A stretch of DNA of 64,000 nucleotides from Arachnopeziza araneosa. Lineage: Eukaryota > Ascomycota > Leotiomycetes > Helotiales > Arachnopezizaceae. Positions 1 to 10,618 of this stretch are shown one piece after another. Within the stretch, counting starts at the first letter, position 1; every line of letters starts with the position of its first letter. Both the position numbers and the translations under genes were made by a program. Below the pieces are notes generated by a model. The model was not told the origin of the DNA. It did not search any database and saw only the letters and a program-made list of their open reading frames with translations. The DNA lies in assembly GCA_003988855.1 (NCBI GenBank), contig QYAI01000169.1:1-64000 (forward strand), written 5' to 3'.

Positions 1-378
1 AGGTCGTNTCCGGCTCGNGGGACNAGACGGTCCGGCTCTGGGACGCGGCTACGGGAGCAGCGCTGCAGACGCTCGAGGGCCACACTGGCCCGGTCTNGTC
101 CGTGGCCTTCTCACCCGACGGCAAGCAGGTCGTGTCCGGCTCGGGGGACAAGACGGTCCGGCTCTGGGACGCGGCTACGGGAGCAGCGCTGCAGACGCTC
201 GAGGGCCACACTGGCCCGGTCAGGTCCGTGGCCTTCTCACCCGACGGCAAGCAGGTCGTGTCCGGCTCGNGGGACNAGACGGTCCGGCTCTGGGACGCGG
301 CTACGGGAGCAGCGCTGCAGACGCTCGAGGGCCACACTGAGTTNGTCGCGTCCGTGGCCTTCTCACCCGACGGCAAGC
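1..378 (+). repeat. Tandem 126-nt WD40-coding repeats, near identical
   Basis: Unit starts are at 1, 127 and 253, so the period is exactly 126 nt (42 codons). Outside the N positions and the last few codons of unit 3 the copies match almost base for base. This fits concerted evolution in high-identity WD40 arrays. The array continues out of the left edge. Confidence 0.9.
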
Positions 379-560
379 TATTGCCAATCCTACAAGTATC
401 TAATTATTGGGTAGTAGAAGACGATACGAATATTCTTTGGCTGCCCCCTGATTACCGGAAAACTTGTTCAGCTACTTGGAACAGAAATCTTGTTATAGGG
501 CATGCATCTGGGAGACTTTCATTCTTTCGCTTTAAGCCTGGAGCAAAACCTGTCATATGA
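1..560 (+). CDS. 3' end of WD40-repeat NLR-like (NACHT-WD40) protein, 5' truncated
   Basis: Open in frame from position 3 to the stop at 558-560. It encodes three 42-residue WD40 units (FSPDGK, SGSxDxTVRLWD, GAALQTLEGHT), then a non-repeat tail containing NILWLPPDYR, CSATWNRNLVIGHASGRLSF. A tail of the type LLWLPPxYRpsCsAvw..aiGcxsGrv closes many fungal HET-E/HET-D-like NACHT-WD40 proteins (family knowledge), so the effector and NACHT parts should lie left of the window. The repeats probably form a beta-propeller ligand sensor. Seven N bases fall in this part, mostly in codons at the variable positions of the repeat, so repeat number and sequence are not reliable. Confidence 0.8.
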   Translation, partial: VXSGSXDXTVRLWDAATGAALQTLEGHTGPVXSVAFSPDGKQVVSGSGDKTVRLWDAATGAALQTLEGHTGPVRSVAFSPDGKQVVSGSXDXTVRLWDAATGAALQTLEGHTEXVASVAFSPDGKLLPILQVSNYWVVEDDTNILWLPPDYRKTCSATWNRNLVIGHASGRLSFFRFKPGAKPVI

Positions 561-2267
561 AATCAAGAGAAATATTCTTTTTTCTTGGAGGGTCCTAGGG
601 AACCATCTACTTATATAAGTTACTATTTTAGAATCGCCACTTGCCTTCTAGCATTTTCTAGATGGGATGGTAATTAATATTGCTTTTTCTTCCTGTCCAG
701 AGCCTACACTTTACTATACCCAATTTGGAAGGCTTTGTGCTGGCTGCAGCCTGGCACCCAGTACAGCTGGTGCAGGTATTAAAGTCATTACAAAGCTAGA
801 TGTGGCGCACAGGTGCGTCCAGCTACTATTGGCCTTTAAGCCTAAGGCTTCAAAAATAATTACAACGTAAATATCATGCAATGTGCAGAGCTGTTCAAAA
901 TTGTTAGCCGAGGTACTAATCCGCGTGGCAACTTTACGTGAATCTGCCTGCTACAATAGCCACAAGGTGTCACGGGTTGGACCCGGTAGTCAGAACCCAG
1001 GCCTGAGGGCCTAGGCAGGAACTAAGGCAACACTCGAAGCTGACTTCTTTGATAGAAGGGATGAAGATCCGCAGAGCGATCTTCAGAACTATCGACAGAA
1101 CTATCGATAGGACTATCGATAGAACTATTGATTGACTATTGAAAAGAAGACTGTGCGACAGGAACTGTGTGGCTGTCCTCTCGTACGAGGAGTATATAGG
1201 AAGCTTCGAGCACTTGGTGCTCTTCAGCTTTACCTTCTTGAAATAACAGATTCATCATTCACGTGTTCTGACCGTGCAATCGTGAACCCTTACACAGCCT
1301 TACAGCTTTGCTTCGAAAGCACGTAATTACGAATCCAGTAGTTTCTATTCGTAACAGATAATATAACTACACCTATAGTATTTTTTACTACAAACCGAAC
1401 TCTTGTAGAGAAATAGCTAAAGAACAATAGCAAACTAATTGTAACTTTATATATCTATGTAGTAGAGATTGAGCCCTCCAAACCATGAAGTCGTTCCAGC
1501 ACGTAGGGTTTTCTGCCACGCAGGGATGGACGTTAAACCACATGATATTCTTCTATTCTAACACGAGAACAAATAATGGAGCTGTGCAACATATGCCCGA
1601 AATTGTGGCCCAGCATATCTTGACTTCTTCGACAACGTGGTCGTTCAGGTAAAGTGGTGCCTAAAAATTGCTTAGCAAGAAGCAGCGGACCCCAGCCTAC
1701 GAGCATGCATATCTTGCCAAATGGTCAGACATTTATGATATTGACTGCATGCAACTGTGGAGTGATGGGAGGGAGTAGTGGACGGAAAAGGTCCAACTTA
1801 GGTCAGCGAGGACCCAGCGTCGGCACTTGCCAGCCCAAAGTCCGATGATGCAGCAATGATGATGATATCACCGATATCAGAAACCTCCTGCACACGGCGA
1901 TAACAACCATCTAACGCATAATGGACATTACAAACAGTCCAGGCCTGACCAAGCATCCAATGTTATCGGGAGCTCTTCGATCGTTTGTAACGGCTCTTTC
2001 CGGCCACAAGTCCGTTCTGGCCCTCCTTCGTTGACGTCGACAAGCCTTTGTCTATTGTGAGTGGGGAGGTCTACAGGGGAAGTCTCCTTTGTTGTATCAT
2101 ACTGCGCGGCTGTTTCCTTTCTCTCCTTATCTTTGTGTATATATCTGCTAATCTCCCTCCATTGAGACTGTCTTTTCAAGCAGATTTCATCATCTTTATG
2201 AATACCATCTCGCAGATCCCCAACAACCCTCAAGGAAACAACCCAATCCATCCTCTTCCAATCGACC
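561..2267. other. Long intergenic stretch
   Basis: No reading frame here has recognisable homology or coding character. Contents: a possible solo LTR at 968-1356 (separate entry), short ATCGATAG repeats at about 1090-1130, and pyrimidine-rich leader-like sequence just before the dehydrogenase ATG at 2268. Confidence 0.5.
968..1356. mobile_element. Possible solo LTR of a retrotransposon
   Basis: The segment starts TGTCACGGG and ends TTCGTAACA, giving the TGT...ACA ends usual for LTRs. It holds a TATA-like GTATATAGG near 1192. No primer-binding site follows it and no coding domain is nearby, so it would be a solo LTR. The 5-bp flanks (CAAGG and GATAA) do not match, so there is no visible target duplication. 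Confidence 0.3.
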
Positions 2268-3290
2268 ATGAGCTCTCTTCCAAAAACCTACAAAGCTGCC
2301 ATCTTCGAGTCTGCCAACCAACCCCTTGTTCTTAAAGATGTCGAGCTCAAAGAGCCCACTGCAGGACAAGTTCTTGTAAAAGTACTTGCTGTTGGAATCT
2401 GCCACTCGGATGCAAGTATTAAAACCGGCGATTTTGGCAACTCCTTCCCTATCGTCCCCGGCCATGAAATCATTGGCAATGTAGCCGCTGTGCCAGAAAG
2501 CGAGAAGCGCTGGAAGGTAGGTGATCGCGTTGGGGGTCCATGGCACGGCGGACACGATGGAACCTGCAAACAATGCCAGAGGGGTCAATTTCAGATGTGC
2601 CAAAACGGCGCTGTGAATGGTTTGAGCCAGGACGGAGGTTACGCTGAATACGTGCTACTGCGTACCGAAGCTGTTGTGAAGGTTCCGACAGATGTTGATC
2701 CAGCTGAATACGCGCCAATTCTTTGCGCTGGTATCACAGTCTTCAATTCAATTCGCAAACTCAAGATTACCCCTGGAGACATCGTCGCTATACAAGGTCT
2801 AGGTGGACTGGGACACCTGGCTGTGCAATATGCCAATAAGATGGGCTATCGGGTTGTCGCGCTCAGCTCTGGAGACAAGAAGCGCGATTTCGCAACCAAG
2901 CTTGGTGCGCACGACTACATTAATACCTCGAAAGATGATCCATGCAAGAAGCTTATGGAGATGGGAGGAGCTGCGCTAATTGTATGCACTGCTCCAAACT
3001 CCAAATCAATTGGTCCCCTCACCGGTGGTCTCGAACCAGGCGGACGAGTTCTCATTCTTGCACCGTGTGGTGGAGTTGAGATAAATAGCGTTGATCTGAT
3101 CATGAAGGCTGCTGGTGTTGTGGGATTCCCCTCTGGACATGCTCTTGACAGCGAAGAAGCTATCGCATTTACAAAGCTCCATGGTATTCGTTGTATGGTG
3201 GAAAAGTTCCCATTAAAGGATGCGCAAAAGGCATTTGACCATATGATGAGTGGAGATGTCAGATTCAGAGCTGTTTTAGTAATGGAATGA
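2268..3290 (+). CDS. Zinc-dependent alcohol dehydrogenase (MDR superfamily)
   Basis: Single-exon, 340 residues, the usual length. It should oxidise alcohols or reduce aldehydes with NAD(P)H in the cytosol. Catalytic zinc ligands are visible: C45 in GICHSD, H66-E67 in GHE, and C153 in ILCAG. The Rossmann nucleotide site is GLGGLG at 177-182. The structural-zinc loop reads HDGTCKQCQRGQFQMC, so the first of the four usual Cys is Asp, as I recall for a group of fungal ADHs. The stop is followed by non-coding sequence and no intron is needed. Substrate cannot be told from sequence. Confidence 0.93.
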   Translation: MSSLPKTYKAAIFESANQPLVLKDVELKEPTAGQVLVKVLAVGICHSDASIKTGDFGNSFPIVPGHEIIGNVAAVPESEKRWKVGDRVGGPWHGGHDGTCKQCQRGQFQMCQNGAVNGLSQDGGYAEYVLLRTEAVVKVPTDVDPAEYAPILCAGITVFNSIRKLKITPGDIVAIQGLGGLGHLAVQYANKMGYRVVALSSGDKKRDFATKLGAHDYINTSKDDPCKKLMEMGGAALIVCTAPNSKSIGPLTGGLEPGGRVLILAPCGGVEINSVDLIMKAAGVVGFPSGHALDSEEAIAFTKLHGIRCMVEKFPLKDAQKAFDHMMSGDVRFRAVLVME

Positions 3291-3634
3291 TCATGAGGGT
3301 CATGTATGCACACAAATATATGAATACGGATAAGTTTTATCAATTTTCTTGACGTGTCTTGGGCTTCCGGAATTTAGCCAGGGATTGAAATGACTACCAC
3401 TGAAACAATTCACATGTTTTCTCCTGAAAGCCACAGCGGTCCTGATTGAGAACGGGTGAGTCCTGGGCGAAAGGCTGTGCGTCCCAAACTTAATCTGCCT
3501 TGACGGGATAGGACCACAGCCTCACTGCACCCAGCCACGGCTGAGAGAGACATACATATATCAAATGCAGCTCTCTCCCAGAGCCTAGAGAATCCCATCA
3601 CGTACGTTGACACTCGCTAGGAACCAGAATCAGA
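3291..3634. other. Intergenic region
   Basis: This is the 3' flank of the dehydrogenase and the leader of the next small gene. I see no gene here. Confidence 0.5.
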
Positions 3635-4008
3635 ATGGCCGTAGCATTTCTCTGCACACTCATTTGTTTCTTCTTGTCCAGCACATGCTGGGGCTACCCC
3701 ACCAACCCCGCCTCCATCACGGCGCAGCGACAACACCACGCCTTTGCGGCGCGGAGCACGCCTGTCAAAGGCAGCAAGTTATCGTACGTCGAGCTCGCAG
3801 CCCCGGAGGACAGGGCAGAGAGGCCGAAGAATCATCTGACCCCGTACACAGACTCGAAGCGATCCTGGCCATCTCGGGCTCCCTCCTCTCCCTCCTCCTC
3901 GTCTTCATCTTCGTGATGTGGAAATTCTGTGGGGGTGAGCCGCCGCATCACGAGACTGCCACATGATGAATGCTAACGCGTGATGTAGGATGGCGGCGTT
4001 GTAAATGA
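3635..4008 (+). CDS. Small signal-peptide/single-TM protein 1 (83 aa, three exons)
   Basis: Exons by my reading are 3635-3783, 3852-3934 and 3989-4008. Intron 1 (3784-3851) is GTACGT...ACACAG with CTGAC as branch site. Intron 2 (3935-3988) is GTGAGC...ATGTAG with TGCTAAC. Both splices keep frame. The product has a signal peptide (MAVAFLCTLICFFLSSTCWG), about 30 polar residues, a TM helix (ILAISGSLLSLLLVFIFVMW) and a short basic/Cys tail (KFCGGWRRCK). Function unknown; the next gene has the same plan. Being short, the model rests on splice signals and the two hydrophobic segments. Confidence 0.6.
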
Positions 4009-4256
4009 GATGTGGTTTGCAGAGAAAGTCATGGGCGAGGCTGATTCCTCGAGCCGTGGGAGGGGAGGCCGGTGCCGTTTGGAGACAGCGGGCTTGGGGC
4101 TGAGAAGCACCTGTGACGTGGCGTACTGGGCTTGGTGTAACTCTCAGATGCTAGTTTGGACGCGATTGAATGAAATAGAAACACCACCCCAGAAACCCTG
4201 GCTCCAACTTGACAGGCTTTTTTCGTGCGGTGAAGATAACCGAGTCATCGAGCGAC

Positions 4257-4545
4257 ATGAAGTTTGCTGCTATTGTGTACGTGATCATTCTCTCGGTTCT
4301 CCAACTAGAGCTTGCCTTGTCGGAACCGCTTCATTTGGGGCGGAGGCAATGGCAAATGGAATGTGGACCAAATGACTGTGGTCAGAGTCTGCCGTAAGTA
4401 TACTCTTTCCGACCTTGGGTATGTTGATTGATGGCGTGGAAGGATTGGCACTCGAGTGGGGATTTATTTCGCTGCGATTGGAGGCGCGACCTTGCTCGTG
4501 TGTTTGATATGTTGCTGTTGTCTGCGCAAGTCAAACCAGACTTGA
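4257..4545 (+). CDS. Small signal-peptide/single-TM protein 2 (79 aa, two exons)
   Basis: Exons are 4257-4393 and 4443-4545. The intron (4394-4442) is GTAAGT...GGAAG. The product starts with a signal peptide (MKFAAIVYVIILSVLQLELA), has about 30 residues with two Cys, then a TM helix (GIYFAAIGGATLLVCLICCC) and the tail CLRKSNQT. It lies about 250 nt after a gene of the same architecture and strand, suggesting an old tandem duplicate or functional pair. The membrane-proximal Cys run could be palmitoylated (inference). Function unknown. Confidence 0.6.
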
Positions 4546-5132
4546 GAATTGAAAAGGATTAAAGGAAATGAGCGATCAAGTAAATAAGAACAATGTGTGT
4601 TGAGGTGGTATATTATATTGTGATTGCGCTCTGGGGTATCTCCTCGGAAAGTCTATGTAATACAATAAATCCTAACTCCTTGATAAAATTTCCTCCTATA
4701 TATCTAGCAATCTAATAAGCCAATCCCAACTCTTTAAGTATAAATCCCCATCCTATGCATCGCCGAAAAATCCAGTTGATAAACTCCGAACCACCATGAC
4801 ATAAAGAAATCTATCTAACTTTGGACCTCTCATCGAGAAGATCCACATTCTTCATGATTCACAAATCATGACTCATCTTCCAACATTTGTGCGACGGCGA
4901 GAGCCATCCTAAACTGAACGTATCTGACTGACATCATGTAGATGTGATCCCGAGACCCATGTATTGATCCAGGCAACATATAGTTTGTGATGTTGAGGAC
5001 TGTAAGTATCCAGTCCTATCCACGTGAAAGGGAAAAAAGGTGCAGCCAGATGAGAGGAGTAACTAGAGAATAGGGAGATGCATGTATCCTGGCAAGAGCC
5101 TTATGCTAATGAAACCTCAATCGATCATTCTT
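4546..5132. other. Intergenic region between convergent genes
   Basis: AT-rich shared 3' flank of a plus-strand and a minus-strand gene. I see nothing else in it. Confidence 0.5.
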
Positions 5133-5816
5133 TCAGCGGTGTGACTGCGTGAATCCATGGTCTCTGACTCTCTCCCAGCTTGGCTGATGTCTCGGCTTCG
5201 ATGGTCTCCTCCGATGTTGGACTCTAGGTGGGTGTGAACCGTGTCTCTTTGAGCCCGCGACCACTGGTCCACGTCTCTCAGGCACATAATGTCTTGATGG
5301 GAGGGTTCTTGATGGTGGAGGGAGTGGTCGTGATGCAGGATGGCGCGGTGGGGGAGGGCTTCTCAATAGCGGTGGTGGACTTCGAGGTTCCGAGATGACT
5401 GGACTCGTGTGAGGTGGAAAGGTGTCATAACGCTGGCGAAATTGTGATTCTGGAGGCGAGAGAGGAGGGGTGCGACGAGGGTAGATGTCATGATTGTTGA
5501 TGTGAGACGATGGACTGAGAGGTCGGACGTAGAAAGGGGCATTATAGTCAATCTCTGCCTGCTCGGTCTCCGTGACATTGTGCTGTAGTTCAATGAAAGG
5601 CAGTGGTTCCACCGGTCGAATGGATAGTTCAGACGGAGGTCGAGAATCAGTCCTTCTCTGTTGATCTGGATGGTATTCGTATCCAAAAGGAGTCCGTGGG
5701 GCGTTCATATCCTCCTCGCGGGAAGTCCAATATGGCACCTGTAGGTCTCTGGGGGTGGAGATGAAAACTGGAGATGGCCTCTCGTACCCGCTTGGGTACA
5801 TGCTGAGGGATCCCAT
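5133..5816 (-). CDS. Proline-rich low-complexity protein (227 aa)
   Basis: Uninterrupted 227-codon frame whose ATG at 5816 follows an in-frame stop 14 codons upstream. The N-terminal half is Tyr/Glu/Pro-rich. The C-terminal half has SPPPLL and SPPPPR proline runs and a basic Arg/His/Lys end. No signal peptide, TM helix or known domain is visible. Such sequence is often disordered and can bind SH3 or WW domains (inference). The frame could be one exon of a longer gene. No function can be given. Confidence 0.5.
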   Translation of the reverse strand: MGSLSMYPSGYERPSPVFISTPRDLQVPYWTSREEDMNAPRTPFGYEYHPDQQRRTDSRPPSELSIRPVEPLPFIELQHNVTETEQAEIDYNAPFYVRPLSPSSHINNHDIYPRRTPPLSPPESQFRQRYDTFPPHTSPVISEPRSPPPLLRSPPPPRHPASRPLPPPSRTLPSRHYVPERRGPVVAGSKRHGSHPPRVQHRRRPSKPRHQPSWERVRDHGFTQSHR

Positions 5817-7891
5817 CGTAACTTGCTTGGTACCCTCTCGGTTGAGATAAGTCCTTTATGGGCTGAATATGGTTGTTATGTCCAATGTGACGGAGCGTCA
5901 AATTCCAGAGAACAGGACAAGTACTTGGAGATGCGGGTTTTCATGGATGTGAAATGAGACTTCATAAAGAGATTGAAGAGGGATGGGAGATACTTCCTTT
6001 GAGAGGTATATATATATGTTCGGTAAAATTGGGAATTGACAGCGAGCAGGTTTCATTCCTGCCGATAGGCACAAGAATAGCTCCACATGTGCCCAACTCA
6101 ACCACTGAAAGATCCGTCAAATGAAACCTGACTATTTGCAGAGGTGAGGAAAATGTTTGGCTGCGACTTTAGTCGTGTTGATGCCCAACGACGTGTTGGG
6201 CTTCGGCTGGTGCTAGGCAAGGCGAGGTGCTACGGCCACCCCCAAAATGGATCAAGACCTCAGTCAGTGTCCCAACCAGTACAGACGGAGTAACCCCAGT
6301 CAGAGTTGTAGGGCGATGTATTGTCCAGATTAGCTCCATTATCAAAGCGGAATGAATCTCAATGATGACAGTGCACAGCTCATTCGCCCGCGGGACTCTG
6401 CGGCGGAACGGGACGTACTCTCTAGGGTTGCCACGATTCCATGCCTTCCGTTGGGGTTTCAGCAGGGTGAGAACTACTGGAAGACAGCCTCATCCTCGGA
6501 AGTCCTTGCACCGTATGAAATGCCATCCGAAAGGCGGTATGTCTTGGATATCGCAATCTCCACGGCCATTTCGCTCCAGCGGTGACATGGACAGGTGAGA
6601 TGCATTAAGCATTCACCCTGTGGCAGCATCTGTGGGCCAGCAAAAGAAGCAGACGAATATAAGGAAAAGAATGCGTGATCCGCAAGGGTTTTGCTTTTTG
6701 ATGAACATCCTCAACGAATCGGGGATTGGGCAAAAAATGTCTCGAATCACGGATTTCGCATTCAACGAGAGAGAATCAAAGTAAGCTTAACGTCGATCAA
6801 TAGAGAGATGCTCGTATCCAACATGGCGAGAGATTTCTTGTTGTGAGAGACGCGACAGAATGAAAAGCAGGAATGAGCAATGAAAGTGGGCGCAAAAGAA
6901 TCCTCGTTCAAGGCGTCTCTCGGTGGAGCCTGCACAGGCTGACGCCTCGCAGAAGATGCACCTTGGAGAAGGCCTTTCCGAGCTCAGAACAACAAGTGAG
7001 ACATGCATATGTAAGAAGGAAACGAGTCAAGTAAACAGATGGAGGATGAAGAGAAATGGAGTTGAAGTCACTCAGAGCAGGCAAGTGAGGAGAACATGCC
7101 AACCACACCCCAGTCAGATGATCAGTCAGCACTTCAACCTCAGCTCCCTTCCTGGCCATTCACCTGTGGTCTTTTCTTTCACGCTTCGTCTTATCAACAG
7201 CGTTATCGAGGCGGACGAAGCAGTTCGATGCTCTCAGTTATATGATTCGGATTGTCTGTGAGAACTTCATACAGCCACATTGCAGTGACCACAAACTCCC
7301 CACGCCAGTCCGCCCTCCCGAGGATTGACCAGCAACGAATGGTGAAATCTAAACATGACCAACACCATTACCTGCGAACGTCTTGGCCATTCCAATCCGA
7401 TGGAACAGTTCAACGGGTTTGCGGGTAGTACGTGTGTGGCAAATCCTCAACAAGACTCAACGTTCCATGCCAAGTATATCGGTTTTGCCAGTGCAAGAAA
7501 AGCTCCTCTCTATCGAGCTTAGGTTCCTTGCTTTCTTCGGGAATTATATCAGCTGCGGTATATGACGCGTTGTCTGGTTCCTTGATTAGCCTTGCAGGTC
7601 GATCTCAGTCCGATCTGTTGATTGCAAGTCAAATGCTGTTTCATCATCTATGTTCCTGTTTTCGTGTGTGCTAGTACATGAACCACAAAATTATACAGTC
7701 GCGTGAAGAGTTAAGGAAGCGATACTAGTCTGCATTCAAGTTAGGATGGCGCCAATGACAGCTCCAGCAAGTTCGTTAATGGAGCGCCATTATTAGCTCT
7801 GATCTCTTCACTTACTCCCTTCGGAAAATTCCTCTTAAAGACCTGAACCTTTTCTACCAGAAATATTTCCTTGTTTCTTCTTCCTATCAAG
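5817..7891. other. Long intergenic region between divergent genes
   Basis: About 2 kb between divergently transcribed genes. Open frames here are short, overlapping and of unlikely composition. Presumably it holds the promoters of the proline-rich gene and of the 7892 gene. I cannot point to specific sites. Confidence 0.5.
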
Positions 7892-8420
7892 ATGGAACAC
7901 TCGTTGGTCCTCTCGTTTCCAGCAACTCAATTTCATGTGTAAGTACCGCTGGGATCGTTCGGCAAAGCTAACTCTGTCACAGCTGGTTTAATGACACTGT
8001 ACCGCAAGCCTGTCTAGGTGTCAAGTAAGGATTCCTTTCATTCTATCGTTCTAAATTAATTCCTGGAGGTGTACAACGGTACAAGAGAATAAAAACTTTC
8101 ACCTGAGAAATAACCCGAGCCAATGGTGGCGTGATCGATTCTGGAATTACGACTTCTCCGTGGAGAGTGAGCTGCACGTCTTCCCCGATGAACGTGATCC
8201 CTGGCATGTAGGACGTCGAGATGCACCCAAATCAAAGGTTCAAGAGTCAGAGAACATTCAGGCTTTTGAGGGAGGGCTCTCAGGGAAGGACTTCTTGGTG
8301 ATTTTTGCGGGTGGATCGATCAATCTAAAGGCACGTCCAGGAAACGTCACCATTGTGGAAATCCACATTGATAACTCTGCCATCAAGCCTGTCATATCGC
8401 GTGGAGAAGCTCTGAAATAG
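7892..8420 (+). CDS. Uncharacterised 146-aa protein, three exons
   Basis: Exons are 7892-7938, 7983-8024 and 8069-8420. Both introns are 44 nt. Intron 1 (GTAAGT...GTCACAG) has a clear GCTAAC branch site; intron 2 is GTAAGG...CTGGAG. Joining them gives one frame starting MEHSLVLSFPATQFHVWF and containing NPSQWWRDRFWNYDF and KDFLVIFAGGSINLKARPGN. There is no signal peptide or TM helix. I do not recognise the family. The Trp/Phe-rich middle and the alternating hydrophobic C-terminus suggest a small beta-rich fold. Confidence 0.5.
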
Positions 8421-8824
8421 TTATTATTTCTTGCATAGAAATATTCGATTGGCATGTTTGGCATGGATATCCACGGATGTATTGGGATATGAATTATATT
8501 AGTTCTCGAGTTGGATGCCGGGACTCGAGTATCCAATTCACTAGAGCACCTCATCCCTATGATGATCCGTTCCACATGCAATTCGCCCTCTGTCCAATTC
8601 CAAACAAGACTCCAGTAATCTGATTATTTGGCCATTCATTTCTCGGCCACGTGATGTCATTCATAACTTCTAGAGCATAATTTATACGAGCTTTAGCCGT
8701 TAGTCAGCAAAGGCTGAATTGGTCCATCAAGACGCAACGCTGTCCAGAATCGGAAAACTCCTTTCTTTGCATCAAGGCCAACATGATATTGCGGTTCTTT
8801 GAGAGAATATAATTGTTCATAATC
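8421..8824. other. Intergenic region upstream of the ZIP transporter
   Basis: Non-coding spacer between two plus-strand genes. No gene seen. Confidence 0.5.
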
Positions 8825-10233
8825 ATGGTCGATGATGTCGTGGCAAGAGGTATGTTCGTCGCACCTGGAAGATATTTCCTAGATTGATGAAACCCAGGTC
8901 CATCATGGTCCAGCATACCAACAGAACTCCTCCGAGCGGAGCTATCGCGGCGGGACGAAGGTATATCGAAGCCAGAATGTGGTTCTGGGATCAAAGGAAG
9001 CTATAACACGTCTGCGCACGTCTTTGCGCTGATTTTGATTCTTGCATTAAGCACACTGGGTTTGTTACCCACTCCTGATGACCTTCATTCCCTGACGGGA
9101 GTATAGCTTGCGGATTCCCTCTAGTCTCTCGCAGATCGTCAAAACACTCTGGAGCAGGTCGATTTATCTTTCTCTCACAACATTTCGGCACAGGGGTGCT
9201 CATTGCAACGGCCTTCGTGCATTTACTCCCTACAGCATTCGTGTCACTCACCGATCCATGTCTGCCAAATTTCTTTAGCAAGGGGTACCATCCGCTTGCT
9301 GGATTGATAGCCATGTTCTCTGCGTTGGTAGTGGTGGGGTTGGAGATGTTCCTGACGACAAGAGGGGCGGGTCATTCACATTCACATAGCTGGGATGAGG
9401 GCGAGGAGGGACACAACCATGAAAGCAATGGGTCTGCAGAATCGATACGGAAGACATCAAACGGGAGGCTAGGAAAGTTGGGTGTTAATCGAAGGCCGAA
9501 AGATATTGCATTAGAAGATTTGGATGCCTCGGAAGGTCTTGTAGCCGGAGTTTCTCCTCTGCCATCTACGCCCGATCTCCACGAGCCCAATAGCAACAAA
9601 TATCACGATGAGCGCGATGACGATGATTCGGATCTCGATCTTGACGAACTCGATCCGACAACCGAAACATTAGATTGTCATCAAGATATTGAAACCTCGA
9701 AAGAACCAGCCCAGAAACCAGCATTATCCCCAGAAGAACAGCAAAAGCGCCAAATCCTCCAATGCCTTCTCCTCGAAGCTGGGATTCTCTTTCACAGCAT
9801 CTTCATCGGCATGGCCGTTTCCGTAGCCACGGGTCCTCCATTTGTCGTTTTTCTTGTAGCAATCGCATTCCATCAATCTTTCGAAGGACTCGCTTTAGGG
9901 TCTCGAATTGCCGCTATCAATTTCCCTACACATTCACCAAGACCATGGCTGATGGTCCTCGCATATGGAACAACAACACCAATTGGGCAGGCGATTGGAC
10001 TAGTGGTACATAACCTCTATGATCCCCAAAGTGCTGCGGGACTACTGATGGTGGGGTTCATGAATGGGATATCCAGCGGACTGTTGCTGTTCGCGGGACT
10101 AGTACAGCTTCTTGCAGAAGACTTTTTGAGTGACAAGAGTTACGGCATTTTGAAAGGGAGAAGGCGTTGGGAGGCATTTTGCTCAGTGCTTGCTGGTGCA
10201 TGTCTAATGGCGTTGGTCGGGGCTTGGGCTTAG
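8825..10233 (+). CDS. ZIP-family zinc/iron transporter (437 aa)
   Basis: Exons are 8825-8849, 8898-9059 and 9107-10233. The introns (GTATGT...ACCCAG and GTTTGT...GTATAG) keep frame. The product fits plasma-membrane ZIP transporters of the Zrt1/Zrt2 type. TM1 is near residues 48-66 (HVFALILILALSTLACGFP), TM2 near 86-110 (FGTGVLIATAFVHLLP) and TM3 near 123-146. A His-rich loop follows (GHSHSHSW, GHNH). After an acidic variable loop come the metal-site helices with EAGILFHSIFIGM and HQSFEGLALGSRI. The early His/Glu motifs of TM4 and TM5 are intact, so it should import Zn2+ or Fe2+. Confidence 0.9.
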
Positions 10234-10618
10234 GAAACTTGGGTTAGTGTGTAGAGAGATCTTCGGCTTTGGGATGCATATTGGCGGCGCCACTGAAATT
10301 GGGTAGAGGTATGTTATTGTACTAATGCTATATATTTGTATAACTCCTGTTCATATCTTTTGCACAAATATATGCTTAAATCCGCCGCCAAGTGGCATGA
10401 ACCCCCTTTATGTTCTTGGGAATTATTGTCTCCCGAATTGGTTAGCTTCAATATTTCTGCTCCACAACCCGCCCAAGATAGGCGCTGTCTTACATCTCAT
10501 TCGCCAGCTGGCTGGAGGGAAATACGATCTTGTCCCCCCTTGCACCTGCGTAAAATGTCTCTTGGACCCCTCCTTCTTTCCATCTCAGGATGTCTTTACT
10601 CACTTCAAGTTCAGCAGC
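10234..10618. other. Intergenic region, promoter side of the next gene
   Basis: The frame of the next gene stays open here, but the sequence looks non-coding and a better start lies at 10619, just before a membrane anchor. Confidence 0.45.

Noticed and set aside
10325..10618. N-terminal extension of the fucosyltransferase-like protein
   Set aside because: The frame is open but the translation is Cys/Pro-rich noise, and the TM anchor expected at the N-terminus lies just after the ATG at 10619.
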